This document shows, one piece after another, positions 1-12,646 of a stretch of 64,000 nucleotides of DNA (positions within the stretch are counted from its first letter, which is position 1; each line of letters begins with the position of its first letter). The notes below the pieces were generated by a model that worked only from the letters and a program-made list of their open reading frames with translations, ran no database searches and had not been told where the DNA came from. This DNA is from Hydractinia symbiolongicarpus (lineage: Eukaryota; Cnidaria; Hydrozoa; Anthoathecata; Hydractiniidae): NCBI RefSeq assembly GCF_029227915.1, contig NC_079886.1, forward strand, positions 17,272,501 to 17,336,500, given 5' to 3'. The position numbers and the translations under genes are program-made.

Positions 1-2703
1 AGACACCAGATAGTTCAAAGCCCTATTGTCTTGCCATTCATGACAAACGCATTGGGGAGGATAAATCACAATTTTCGGATAAGTTGTCTTGGGAAAGGTT
101 AAAATGGATTCAATGTGTTGCTCCACAATGTACTGTTAGACAGGTATGGAGTTTAGTTTTAATGTATTAATGTCGGCTTCTCTTCTTGGATCCTTTTAGT
201 AAACCGTGTAACTTCAACTTAGTTGCCTAAACATAATATTTTGAGTATTAACTATAGGAGATTTTGAAATATTTTTATTTGTCCAATGAAATTAAAATGT
301 TTAAAGGGTTTCTTTATTTTATGGTCTATTTTTTTTCTTGGGTGCAGAGAAACTGCGTTTTTACATCAACGTGAGACCATTTAAATAACGTTTAAAACAC
401 TATTTTTCCTGACTATTTGTGTAAACATTATAACACAAAATGAACGTACTCTTAGAGTACTAAATAATCTCCACCACAGATTTAATTTTAACTTTTGTTT
501 TTTTAAAAATTAAAAAGGGAATAGCCCCAGTTTTTTCCGCAATATTTGCATTATCTAACAATATAGCCACGACACGTAAAGGCCCGACTTCTAACTGCAG
601 GTAAAACCTCCCAAATTGTACAATCCGTCTTGATTCCTTAAGAACCTCGATAGCTTACCAATTTAAACGACTTGTTTACCTGTGAATTACTTGATGTCGT
701 TTGATAGTCGCAATAAGCATTCTACGTCTTGTTAGGAAGGATGCGACTACTGTTTGCGCATATGAATCAAGACTTGTTATAACTTATAGTTTTCAGTCTG
801 CTTCAGGGGTTCTTCACGCGGATTTTTTTATCAGAAGCAGAAAGTTGTGGCGATATTTCTCTCAAATAAACCGTGCCAATCCTTACTTGCGTCTTCTACA
901 GTGTTTACAATCCTTGTCGTAGTAAAAAAACTTTCCCTAGGTTTGGTTTTTGTTCTTGGGCACCAATGGAGAGCTACACCATGCGTTAGCCAACAAAAAA
1001 CATGTTGAAGTGCCAATCTACGCTGGAGAAAATGCAGAGGTTAGATTCTTCCATTTTGGCACATCTATGTGTTCTGGTATGAGTTTGGAATACGAAGAAA
1101 GGTTAAAAGGATTTCGCGCTTTTTTCAAACTTGTTTGTAAGCCAACACCGCAAATGAGCAAGATTATGATAACAAAGCCAGTTGAAGAAATGGCTGGAAA
1201 GTACAACCTCAGGTATGGTAATGGCGATTCACTAATACAAACGCAGACATAAAGAATAAATTTCAATATCGAAAGAGCGCTCAAGTGTGTCCCTTTTTTG
1301 TTGATGGTTTTGATGATTAAAAATTACCATTAAGGACTAACTGCTTCATGCTAACTGTTACAAACCTAAATACCCTCTACTTATTCAGCATCCACCTCGA
1401 TCTCAGGGTCTGTTGCGATGGACAAAGAGCTCTGCGGACGAGGTTGATGTAACATGTCTTCTTATGGATCTTTAAGTTTGATAGCACATATATTTCCTGG
1501 ATTTTCTTAGGTATGTTTTCCCGGAAGGTGCTCCGCTGATAGAAAGTGTAGAATATAAGGCAAATTTCGAATTGGTTATCAAAAGAAGAAGCAAATTAGT
1601 GTTAACATCAGTCTATATCTGTCCTGGCTATCCAGCTAAGATTAGCCTTTCTGTGGTTGGATCTTTCAAAATTATCTCAAACACACTAAAGTGGCAGTAC
1701 AAAAGCAATGCCTCAGATTGGGCGTCTGTTGATACTGAGCTGACCAGATTCAACTTGTCCCCTAATGGCTTAACCCTCACAATGCAGAATATAAAGGAGA
1801 ACATTATAGTGAAAGTGTCGGGAAGGAGTCAGTCTGGTAGAATGGAAGTAACTCAACATGTAAACGTGCGTGGTGAGTTGGTGATTTTGTCTTTGATAAC
1901 AAAAGAAAAGAGGATAAAATAGCAGGACCACAAAACTACAGTATTTATTTGTGTACGCATACATGAATACATTTCTAACTTTTGTAATAATTTGTGTATT
2001 CTGAAATTAAGAACTTTTTAACGTCTTGATTAGAAGAAATTTGCAAAATAGCGAAGATTGTTGTAAAAAGCGGTGTTTGTTACGAAGTTTATTTTTCTTA
2101 AAGCAGTTGAGGTCTTTTCCTCACTTTTCCCGAATTTTGTACAGAATGCTATTTACGTCTTTTCATAAGCGTATTTAAGATAGCCGCTCAATATTAGCCT
2201 AGTATTAGCTCATCAAGAGACAAGCTAAAAAATCTGGTTTGCTTATATTCTAATTTTTAAAAATCGTGTTACGAGTAAATCAGCGCAGCTCCACAAGTCA
2301 AAGAACATCGCAACAGTTGGCGCATCTAGAGGAAATGTTTTCATTAACTTGCACTAAACTTGCATGTGTTATCAATGATCTTCTGTTATTCTTTACTTTT
2401 TCAGCCCGTCCGTACTTGAAAGTTATCACCAATAGTGTTGTAGGTAAAAATGGAGAAGAAGTCGTTCTGCAAATTAAGTGCAACAGTAAAGCAAAGATAG
2501 AGTGGATCTTTTCTGGTCTAATAATCGATGTAACTACGATAGACGCTGGCTATTCCGTTTCGTCTAAACTTGAAAAAAATAAGAAAATTGAATCTTTAAG
2601 AATAAAAAGCTTAGACAAGACGAAAGAAGGTATTTACACAGTGGAAATCACGGATGAAGGATGCAAAAATCAAGGTGTAATACACGTGAACATATCCTCA
2701 TGA
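1..2703 (+). CDS. Immunoglobulin-like domain protein, 3' part of gene (partial)
   Basis: Four exons join in frame: window start to 143 (donor GTATGG), 941-1212, 1511-1872 and 2405-2703 (stop TGA), with introns of phase 0, 2 and 1. The last exon encodes a typical Ig-like fold: a strand-B cysteine (IKCNS), a strand-C tryptophan (IEWIF), then an 'LDKTKEGIYTVEI' strand-F-like motif in which the usual Tyr is present. The third exon holds a second Ig-like region (LKWQY, LTLTMQNI). The second exon (VPIYAGENAEVRFF) may be a more divergent one. No transmembrane segment follows the last domain, so this end looks secreted, or this is a soluble isoform. The signal peptide and 5' exons lie outside the window. 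Cnidarian genomes carry many rapidly evolving Ig-like genes, including the hydroid allorecognition Alr family; assignment to that family is inference only. Confidence 0.6.
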
Positions 2704-5700
2704 AATTGAAAAGTAGTTTCACTCATTTCACTACACTGCAGAGCGTAATACAAGCTCTGAAAATCATGTTATTGGCATCGAAACTGATAGATTCCAACCT
2801 TGTAAAAATAATTTCAATCACAGTTGCATTTGGAAAAAGGAAGTAGTTTTAATTAACGAATGAGTAGGGAGTTAAATTATATACATATGTATGTTCCATA
2901 GTCACTAGGCTACATACAGAAAAAGGCAGATAATACTTTATTCACGTTTAGGGTCAATAGTTTACTTGTATTTTTGTTCCAAGAATATAGTAATTTCCTG
3001 GAATATTTTTTTAGTTCTTATTGTTGTCATTGTTGTACTTTTTCACTATAGTGAGACTTTCACACTTTAGTAGAGGTTAGGAACTTTCTTTCCAACCCTC
3101 TGTCAATTCTCTTGCAGTCCAACGTATAACTGGTGTAGGAAAAGATACAACTGGTTGAGACAGTCGGTGTCAACTCTTGGATATCTAAACGAAATATAAA
3201 CATGCAATCTAGATATAAAAATGTACATATATATCACAGAGAATTAAATTTCCTTTCCGGGAGTATCCAACACAGGCAAGCTGAAGCGGTAGATGATTAG
3301 AAAACAAGTTTAATGAAGAGACACCGTTGCTAGAACAGTCATTGACATTCAGGACTTTTAAAGTCTTTTTTTGTCCAATTAAGGTGCACAACATTCATTA
3401 TTATCCGTAACTCTGACTGTTGTATTTTTGAGAAGACCAAAATACTGTAAAAAAATAAGCGCATTCTAACTCAACTGAAAATCTATGAAAGAAATTATGT
3501 AACATATAATTTATAATAATCATAAAAATAGGAACTATATGTGAAGAATATTATTTGTAACCATATTCTTTTATGTATTAATGCAAAACAACAATCCCGT
3601 AGGCCTAATATGGTTTCTGAACTCACTAGCTAGTACTGGTAACTCGTGGTTCCAAACTTGCGAAATTCTACAGTTTAAATTAGACTCGAAATTTCATTCA
3701 TTCCAGACCAACATCTATAGTGGAAAAACTATATTTTTATACTAAGGATGCTTAATTATAGCTTGCACCGTTCATAACTTGAACTGTATTTTAAGTTCCC
3801 CTTACAAAGTATGTTTTATAAATAATTGATAATTTGAACCTCGAGAAAGCATTTTAGCGAAAATACCCCCTGATAGTTTGGAAACAATGTAAATAAAATG
3901 AGTAAAATCATTTCAGTTTGATCCGATTAGCTATAGCGAAAGATAAAATATAATTAATTTTTCACACAAAAAAATTGATTAACAACCTGTCGCCACTATT
4001 AGCATATTGAAAGCAGGAAAATATTCCGAATCTCTATTCATTGTACCTTATGTTCGGTGAAAACCAATTTGAGATTTTTATAGGTTTTCTAGGTGAATAT
4101 TAAATTAAGGCATTTACATTTTTTTCAATACTTTTGGCTTATGTAATTTTGATTTCCATCGACGCTGCAATATGCTGCTGATTAAATGAAACCTTAGGGA
4201 CCAAAAATCAAATTTTTGCAAAAAATAAAAATAATTTGACTAACCTAAATAAGACTCGAACATAAACCCACCCGCGTGTAACGCCCTCCCCCCTCCCTCC
4301 CTCTTTCATAAGTCCTTCATTTCATTGCGAAAATTTTACAAGCATAAGCTCTCCCAAAAAAAACGCAGAAGAGAATTGGTGAAACTGTAACAGCGCAATA
4401 ATAATGTTTTGTGAAGATGGAAATCCAAATATACCGTTGAAAATTAATGAATAATTAGATATTTATATTAATTTTTTATTTGGAAAATTTAATGTTTCGT
4501 GCAAATTATTTTGTTTTCAAAATAAATGTTATTATCTTTTATGTATAATCACATCCGAGTATAAGCCAATCTCTCGTGTATAAACCCACCCTAACAAGCT
4601 TACGAAAAATTTATAAGCCCAAAGGTATACGGTACGCTGCACGATTTATTTCGTACGTTTTTAATCGCGCCTACTTAAATTGTAAAACAGAATTCTCTAC
4701 ACACTTTAAGGTAGTGGTTTTAACACTATGATTTTTATTTCCTATCATCTAGCACCACCTTTAAAAAACTTAAAAACATAAACGGAAGAATTAAAAAAAG
4801 GACAAAACAATAAAATAAATCGAAAAAAATATAACCTAAAATTTTTCCAAAGAATTTATTTTATTAGCCGTTTTAGAAATCATTTCTAATCAATACGGCT
4901 TTTAAATACGTTTATTTATTTCTACGCAAATTGGCTAATTTTTATAGGATATCGTATGAATGTTGAACTCATATTCTCTCAGTAGTTAAATCTCTCGTCA
5001 AACTTCCCCCTGTTACGTTAGAATTTGCTAGGAATTCCATTGTACTATTTTGGAGTTTATTTATACAATGTTCTTTCTTCAGAAAATAGGATCTTTCCTA
5101 ATTTTTGAAGGAAGAGCATTGTATAAATGAGATTCATTCTCACTTTTTAAAACAAGTTGTACGAATTCTACGAAGGTTGATAGGCTTTCTACTCTGTAGT
5201 CTCTTTGTTGCTTTTCTTTTTATCAGACACTGAACTAGAATTTGTACAACTTGTCTACTCTAAGTGTTTTTAATTTATGTCTTCTTAAGTTTTATGTAGA
5301 AATATAATATATTTTTTTATCCCCACACAGGACACATGTTAATAGCTGTATATTTCTCTTCAGAAATGTATATCCTGTTAAAATATATTCATGAATGATA
5401 ATAAAAATAGTGTGATATGTTTTTCTATAATCTTGAATGTATACGTATCGTATCGTATCGTGTACTTTAGCAGTCATTTTTAACAGACGTAAGAACAAAC
5501 ATTTCTAGTTATAAATTCTAGTCATAAATTCTAGTTATTGCAAGGAGGCTCAAATGGCTTGCACTATGAGTTTTTTCTCTAAAAGACGTTTTTCTTAAGT
5601 GCTATGATGTGAGGGTCGAAACAGGTGAAAATGGTAATGGTTATAAACATGAAAAATTATTCAGAAACGTTTATTGGGCACTAGGAAGTCTTCCACTACC

Positions 5701-7103
5701 AGGAGAAATTACTCCAGAACATACGCTTTTCCCAATGCGGCTTTGGATGTTAAAATAATAGAAATCATGATAAACTAACATAAAAAAACAACAAAAAAAA
5801 AACGAATCAGAATAGAAAGATAAAGCTTACAAAAAAAAAAGTGAAAAATACACAACAAAAAACAGAAGAGTTAAATAAGGTACATTTATTTCTTCATTGA
5901 TTTATGAAAGTGGATTTACAGCTATTTAAACGACTTAACAGCCATATGCTACACCATCATTAGTTTCGTGGAAATAAAACGTTTTCAAACTTATAATTTT
6001 TCGTAATAATAACGTAAAATAGAATCCGGTAAAAATAATGAGAAAGAACAAAACTTTGATATTTCATTTTTTCTTCCTTCCTCAATCTCATTCCAGCAAA
6101 GTCTAGTTAATTTGATGTCATTAAATCTTAATTCCTTCAAAAAGAAAAAGCCACGAAGATTTAGTATAAAAACATGTTGAAAAAAACAATCTACTAAGTC
6201 TTGTACTGTGTAGAGAGAAGAAAATTTTAATTCGTAAAGGGGAAAGGCAATATTCAAAGGTAACACTTTCTTTATTTAATATTTTTTCTAATTTATGTTT
6301 TCTTCTCTTTTTTATATTTGTCTGTCTCTATAATAATACACGTATTTTGTCTGTCTCTGCGCTAAGTTACAAAATGATGTTACGGAAACACGAATATCAA
6401 ATGCGATATATCTTTATCCACTTTGTTGCGACGGGTAAATATAGAGGACGGGCGAACCCGTGGATTTTTCCACGGGCAACGACTAGTATATTATTAATAC
6501 TCACATTCTGTCTGTTCAAAATAGTTAGGCTGCAGAAACTCTTTTACTGTTACAATCACATTCAGTAAACATTTTTTTGCAAAGTGCAAATTCTCTGTCA
6601 ATTCTCGCAGTAAGAATGCAACAAAATTTTCCCAAACTGGCCAAAAATAATTAACGATTTTTTCTTACTGATTTTTTACCTAAAAGCACATTTAGCAAAT
6701 TCTAGCAAGTTTTCGTTGCATTTTTACTTCAATGGAAATAGAAGGATAATTATTTTTTTAATAGTAATAAGATATCCCCTTTTTTCACGATTAATTTTGT
6801 AAAAAATGAAGAAATTAAGCACCCTTTTATGATAGTAACTGAAATTCAGCCGATTTATTTTGACCAGATTTTGGTGCGTTTATCCATGGATGTAGAAATA
6901 GTCTTAGTCTTTCTACCTCCATGGCTTATCGACTCCAAGTTTAATTTAAATACTAAAACAAAGCATTATTTTCCCAGGGTGAATACTTGTTAATTTCATG
7001 CCCTCCATATACAACGGGTTCTTAATTAAGCTAGCACTTGCATTAAAACTGTTTGCTTCAAAATAAAAAATTGAGCTCATTATTTTATTTTAGATCATTT
7101 GAA
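2704..7103. other. Intergenic stretch, repeats only
   Basis: No convincing exon was found. The stretch is very AT-rich. Around 4249-4640 the phrases ACTCGAACATAAACCCACCC and CCGAGTATAAGCC / GTGTATAAACCCACCC recur, as in an old interspersed repeat. A Helitron-like short element lies at 6325-6486 and is listed separately. Confidence 0.5.
6325..6486 (+). mobile_element. Helitron-like non-autonomous element, copy 1
   Basis: It carries the family's TGTCTGTC-type 5' region and ends with the hairpin CCCGTGG-attttt-CCACGGG, then GCAACGACTAG, followed by T. The 3' end CTAG|T, 9-11 nt after a GC-rich hairpin, is the Helitron 3' signature. The exact 5' end is uncertain because the TC repeats are ambiguous. 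Confidence 0.6.
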
Positions 7104-7637
7104 ATGAAATTTCAACAGTGGAGCGTTATATTTTTGCTTTCATCATTAGTCGGTAAAAAAATTTAGTTAGCTTACTTTAACAGGACAGCTTGTATTGTTA
7201 TATGAACTACACCCTCAATCTTTTATCTACTTGTTTCTTTTTTAGGTGTACTATGTTCAAATAAACAAGACACATCATACGATGTTAAGGTGAAATACAG
7301 GGCAATAATTTTGTCAGAAGATGATTTCAGGAATCTCCTAGATGATGTTACAACAGACGATAGAGTAAACCAACCCTTAGACATACCTGATGACGAATTT
7401 AAACATCATCTAACAGTGCGAAGACAAAATCACCAACAAAAGTCGCATTCACTCAAAAATTTTATGTTTCAAGACGAGGAAAATGATCCGGGCATGAAAG
7501 CGTGGCGTGGTAAGAAAGAGTTGGAAGAAGGTGGTGTCAAATCTGGAAAAAATGGAAACGACGCACGAGGTCCAGAAAGACGTCACCCAGGGCTGCAAGC
7601 CTGGAGGGGTAAAAGAAATATGATGGAAACAGTGTGA
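7104..7637 (+). CDS. Candidate AWRamide neuropeptide precursor
   Basis: Exon 1 (7104-7152) encodes a signal peptide beginning MKFQQWSVIFLLSSLVG. Exon 2 (7246-7637) follows a good acceptor (ttcttttttag) and completes a 146-residue protein with a TGA stop. The mature part is acidic and polar, without cysteine-rich or globular features. It contains two related cassettes: NDPGMKAWRGKK (about residue 103) and HPGLQAWRGKR (about residue 131). In each, Gly plus a basic pair is the standard amidation and cleavage signal, giving PG-(M/L)-x-AWR-amide products. The second cassette is preceded by RR. The first follows an acidic DEEN run, matching the acidic N-terminal processing known for cnidarian preprohormones. 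The PGL...W core recalls GLWamides and the Trp/Arg end recalls anthozoan RWamides, but I do not recognise the exact family. Function as a secreted signalling peptide is inferred. Confidence 0.75.
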
Positions 7638-8760
7638 AAACACACAATTTAGATTATAAAGTAATTTTAAATATATTTTGAAATTAAAAAAGATTTTTTC
7701 TCTCGATAAAAACAAACCCATGCTGCAGTCATATGATAAAAAAAACATGCCATTCGTATAGCAAATATGGAAACTTCTAAAGAGTTAATTATTTAACAAA
7801 AATTAATAACCCCGCGTCAAAGAGTAATATAATGATTTAAAGTGAATTTAAAAAACAAAAGCAATAAAGAACCAAGTAAAAGCTGCTTTAACTATTGCAC
7901 TATTCAGCACGTGCTGGCTAGTTATTTTAAATAAACATTAAACAGTGTCGGGGGGCCATTTTTTTCAAACCCGTGTATATATACAATTAAGTAAGAACTG
8001 GGAAGTATGTATTTGCAAATTTTCTTGAGACATATAGCTTTAAGGTGTTATCTTTGCCACACAAACGAGGTGTCTGGTATAGCTATCTAGGATTTGTTCA
8101 GAGAGGAACAATATATTTTTGTAACTATACGTCGTGTAGGTTAGTTTAGTCGTAGGAGAAAAGTAGAAGATTTTAGTACTGGAATGAAATTTTAACACTC
8201 TGTACAAAGATTATAAACCTTTTTTATAAATTAATTTTTTATAGGTAACAGGTATTACCGCTGTGTAGAAAAAATCACAACCCGATATTGTGGAATTTAT
8301 TGTGAAGCTACACGTTTTTCTTTTATAAGCATCTAGTAGGCTTAAATTTGGTTTTTTTTAAGCATATGCTAAGCATTATGTGAAGCCTAAGAAAATGTTG
8401 TGAATTTTTTTATGTATTTAGTTTCGTGAGCTGTTTTTCTTTTTGTTCTATATGTCTGCATTAACCAGTATATAGTGAGATAAAAGTCGTTGCAAATTCC
8501 TATAGAAGTATAATAATTAAAATGAAATTCCCAATGTTTAAAATTCAAATACAATATTTTTTCAAAATAAGCATATTTTAAGCCTGATCAAGAGTTTTTT
8601 AAAAGCATGTTCCAATAATTTTTTTTGCCATTAAGCATAACAAGCATATTTTGTGCCTAAAAACGTATTTTTTATAAGCATCCGTTATGGAGCTTTGGAA
8701 AAGAAGATAAAAATTGCCGTCTCTTAGAGATTTTAAATTTCAGGTCAATTTGACAAAATA

Positions 8761-8847
8761 CAACCTCATTCCCAGGGATATCCGAGACGGCGCGTCTCGC
8801 CGTCTGAGACTGTCAGAAAGAGAAAAATAGGCCTGAGGACGAGGTTG
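8761..8847. mobile_element. Short inverted-repeat element with 9-bp target duplication
   Basis: The ends are inverted: CAACCTC at the left and GAGGTTG at the right, with CCCAGGG and CCTGAGG just inside. It is flanked on both sides by the identical 9-mer GACAAAATA (8752-8760 and 8848-8856), a clear target-site duplication. Nine-bp duplications are typical of Mutator-like elements. It has no coding capacity. Related copies lie at 16149-16259, 39867-39946 and 42568-42623. Confidence 0.75.
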
Positions 8848-10131
8848 GACAAAATATTCACTGGCAGCGAGACATCATTTACTCACAGATTATCATAAGT
8901 TTATCGAATAATTCTACCTGTCAAGATATTAAGTAAAAAAGGGACCTCCAAGAGTGCATAGTGTCACGAAATAAGCTAGCTATTGTCACAAAAGTAGTGC
9001 GAAAGCTGTCCGAAAGTGCACATGGGTGAACGCATCGAAAAACGTGTCTCATATGCACATTGTGTGTCAAATGCCAATATCAGTCGACAACCTGAAATAG
9101 TAAAAAACACACTCAATTGAAGCTTTGTCTGCCAACATCGCAGACATCGCAGATTTTTGTGACTTTGTTTATTTATTGAGAAAAGCAATAGATTAAAAAA
9201 CTATTTGACAGCTGGAATTCAAAACATTTAATTTTTTTCAATAGTTAATGTCGAATGAATATTTATCTTCGCTGTTAATGCAGTAGCTACTTCATGATAT
9301 TACACTGTTGTTGGAGAAGTTTGTTGCTAAATTTATTTGTGAAAAAATCTTTAAAAAATCGTTAAAATTATTTGTGCACAACAATCTCTTTCCGTTTTTT
9401 CTTATTTAAAAATCATTTTTTTAACTGCACACGTACGTGAAAAGATTGTTATTGTTGACATTTTTATCATTCTATGGAGCAGCAGTACATAGTACAGATG
9501 TGCTTTTGATTTCGTGGATCTGTAAGTGCGTCAGAGATTATACGTCACTTTAGAAGGGATTTCCCACTGGCTAACGACAAGATGAGCTATGTATTTGATG
9601 TTTGTAATAAGGGGCAACTGCTTTCCCAATAATTTTGCCATTTTATTATCCGCACAAGAGTTGATTATACATAATTTGCATTGTTTTTATATTATTAACT
9701 CTTAAATTTGTAAACATTTTTAACCCTAGGGGCTAACCATGGGAGAGGAGATACGGTTGTTGAATATGGAATATATTTATGATCAACAAAGTTCAAGTAA
9801 TAAATTTTAGGTTCTAACCAGTCGTTTACGCATACGTGTTATTAAAGCCTTTTAAAAGTTACTTTGAAAGTTAACTGTAAAGAAGATTGTGCTGCAATGA
9901 ATATAATTCTTTTATGAGTGAAGAAAAGGTTATGGAGTTTTCATTCTACTAGTAAATAGAGCTAGCCTTCCTTGTGGTTTGCTCGCCTGTGTCGGCCATT
10001 TTGCTTTTTCTTGAAGGGAATCACTGTTGCCCTGGGTAAGGCGCATTGTTTAACGGAAAAAGTTGTGAATTTTTAAAAAAACAGCCTAGTAATTTTTTCT
10101 TTGCTCTTATATAATCGTATATTTCTTTTAG

Positions 10132-10269
10132 GTAAAAACGATTTCCAGTAGAGCAGTCAGCAAAGCAGATGTAAAAGTTTTGGGTGCGAATTTGATAAAA
10201 GCTGGCCAGGGTTTAAAGCATTTTCCAGTTCAAATTATGGAAAAACTGGTTCATTCGCTTGTTTTTTAG
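10132..10269 (+). CDS. Possible orphan terminal exon, unrecognised
   Basis: A polypyrimidine tract and acceptor (atttcttttag) precede 46 open codons ending in TAG; the translation includes SSRAVSKADVKVLGANLIKA. Composition looks protein-like, but no partner exon was found within several kb and I do not recognise the sequence. It could be a decayed exon or chance. Confidence 0.25.
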   Translation, partial: VKTISSRAVSKADVKVLGANLIKAGQGLKHFPVQIMEKLVHSLVF

Positions 10270-10778
10270 TCTTGACAGTACATGGAAACATGCAGTTATT
10301 TTTTATCATTTTATCAACACTTGTTTAAGCACAATGTTCAGAACAATATTAATTCCCAGAGAATCGCAGTACTCCAAAACTCTTCACTTCATGCGTCAGT
10401 CTTTTATTTTGTGAAAACGTCCCGCCTTCTGGCTTTAAAAAGTAAATAACTTATTAAAATCCTTATATTTCCGCAATCTTTTTTAAATTTAATTAGAAAA
10501 GATTTGTAGTACAAAATGGTATTTCAATCTGCATAATGCTGACTTCAGCACTTTTTCAGTAAAAAAGTGAAAATATTAAGAATGAAAAAGCCTTATTTAC
10601 CATTTTAAGTACTTATTTAATTTATTCTCGCGCTGTTAAAGACATATTGACATCTAGTAATTGGATTTGGAATACAAGGCTCTTCGCCATGGGCAAAGTT
10701 AAATATTTTGTTCTGGTCGGGCTTTTTCGAAAATACTATGACGTTGGGGAGGGGGGGGGGACGTTTTTTTAATAACTC

Positions 10779-10950
10779 CTTATTGCTATGTTATATGGTT
10801 ATGTAACTTATTGCTATGTTATATGGTTATGTTAAATTTTTAGGTCCCATATCTTTCACTGAAAGTTATGGGACCTAAAAATTTGGCATACAGGTGTCTA
10901 ATAGATAAACATTGAAACTCAGTAGGTTATATAACCATATAACATAGTTT
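10779..10950. repeat. Nested foldback (inverted repeats within inverted repeats)
   Basis: The centre (10834-10884) is a near-perfect hairpin: AAATTTTTAGGTCCCATA pairs with its complement, and the inner CTTTC/GAAAG continues the stem around a 3-nt loop with one mismatch. Outside it, CTATGTTATATGGTTAT (present twice as a tandem duplication) pairs with ATAACCATATAACATAG near 10931. It looks like a miniature foldback element. Confidence 0.6.
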
Positions 10951-12548
10951 CAGAGACTTTGATATTGGCTATTACTCGAAACTAGCCCTAAAAATCTCTA
11001 TGAAATCCTTATGATGGGGAAATTTAATAACTCCTGTTAGGATTATTCTTAGAACTTGAAACTTGCAACACAACTTTGTTTTATTAAGAAAAATCATTTT
11101 GCATAATTTGGACACGCGAGTAATCCTATTTCCCGATTTTATCAGACTTTACCCAAAAATCAGAAAAACCGGATTTTCGGGCAATTTTTGACAATGTTTT
11201 ATGCGATTCACGTAAAAACCGGAAAATATGTTAATTAACATTTATTCAGCTTTCAGAAACTTCAAACAGAATGCAAAAATTCGCTCTAGAACTAAAGTAA
11301 TTAAATTTTAAGCAGATAGTGGCAATTTTAACAAATTTCTAGCTTCTGGTGACGTCACAGAAAATGTGCTGATTCAAGCAAAAATTTATTGCTGCCATTA
11401 ACTTCCTTTTATGACGTACTATAAGTGTGCCAAGTTTGATTCAATTCGAACAACCCTATGCAAAGTAAAACATACTATGTTTTTGAAAACATGACTGTAT
11501 ACCGACATCTTCATTTAAGTAGTTTTATAAATTCCCCCCAAATCATTGTTTTTGTGCAAAACAGATTTTTTTGTAGCTATTTTTTTGTAGCTACTCTAAA
11601 TCATTTGACACAAATTTAGTATCTAAATATATTATTGATTTACAAACATAGAACAGATAAATGCATAAGAAGTTCCCGTCTCTGTTTACCTACATTTCTG
11701 GCCAAGAATAGTTTCGCAAACGCAGATTATAGATTTTCTTTTATCTTGATTTCTGTAATAACAAACAAATATTTGTTACTGCTGATAAGTTTGTTGATAT
11801 TTAGCAACGATTTTAAAGTATTATGTTTACGAATTATTTTGTAGTTCCTGTTTACCATTCGTCGCAGCAAAGTGTTCTTGATTTTCCACTGCAAGAAAAT
11901 TTTTCGGGGAACGGACCAGACAAGAACAGAAAGCTTCTGAGCATGCTTAAAATGTTTACATCACGCCACTAGAAAATTATTTTTTCCGTTCTGTTCCGGG
12001 GAAAGTAGAATCGGGCTCAACTTTTTCTTTGCATTCTGCGCGGAAACGACTAGTAGCCAATCAAATTTATTTAGTGAGATTATATATACTTTCTGTATTG
12101 AAATGTATGCAATAATATGAAGTGGAGAACGACCTTTAGTTTTCATACCCACGTCTTCAAATGTGTGAGTAACGTTGTTAAAAAGAACAGTTTGGAATCA
12201 TCGCTAGCCAAGTTAGGTTATCTAGTCGGAAAGAATTTGTCCAAGAAAAGTGGCGAAAATTTTGTCAAGATAATACACCCAGAATAGATGCTAACCTATT
12301 ATTACGCTTTGCAAAAAAAGTTAAACTGCAAATATTTTAAGACTATTCTCAGCCCCCAATATTGTAACTGGGTTCGTTAGGTTCTAACAGCCCTGGAAAC
12401 AAGGCTAGGGAAATTTTTAAAACTATAAAGCTTCATATGAAATACCGATCTTGTTTACAGTTTGCTTTTAATATTTTCACCGAAATTGACTTTTATTGCC
12501 CATTTTAAATATTCAAAGGAAGATTTTCTCTTTTCTTGTAAGGTTTAC

Positions 12549-12646
12549 CTGCTGCTTTTATTTTAGCCAGCTTTCCGTACATTCTCTTCGGTGTTTCTGA
12601 AAAGGTCACCCATTCTCTGTCGGCCTCAAGTTTTGAATACTCACAA
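12549..12646 (-). CDS. Possible orphan internal exon, unrecognised
   Basis: On the minus strand an acceptor (acctgtgcag) is followed by 32 open codons, including CEYSKLEADREW and TPKRMYGKLAKIKAA, then a good donor GCAG|GTAAAC. The phase is 1 at both ends, so it would be a symmetric exon. No neighbouring exon was identified, so this is a weak call. Confidence 0.25.
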
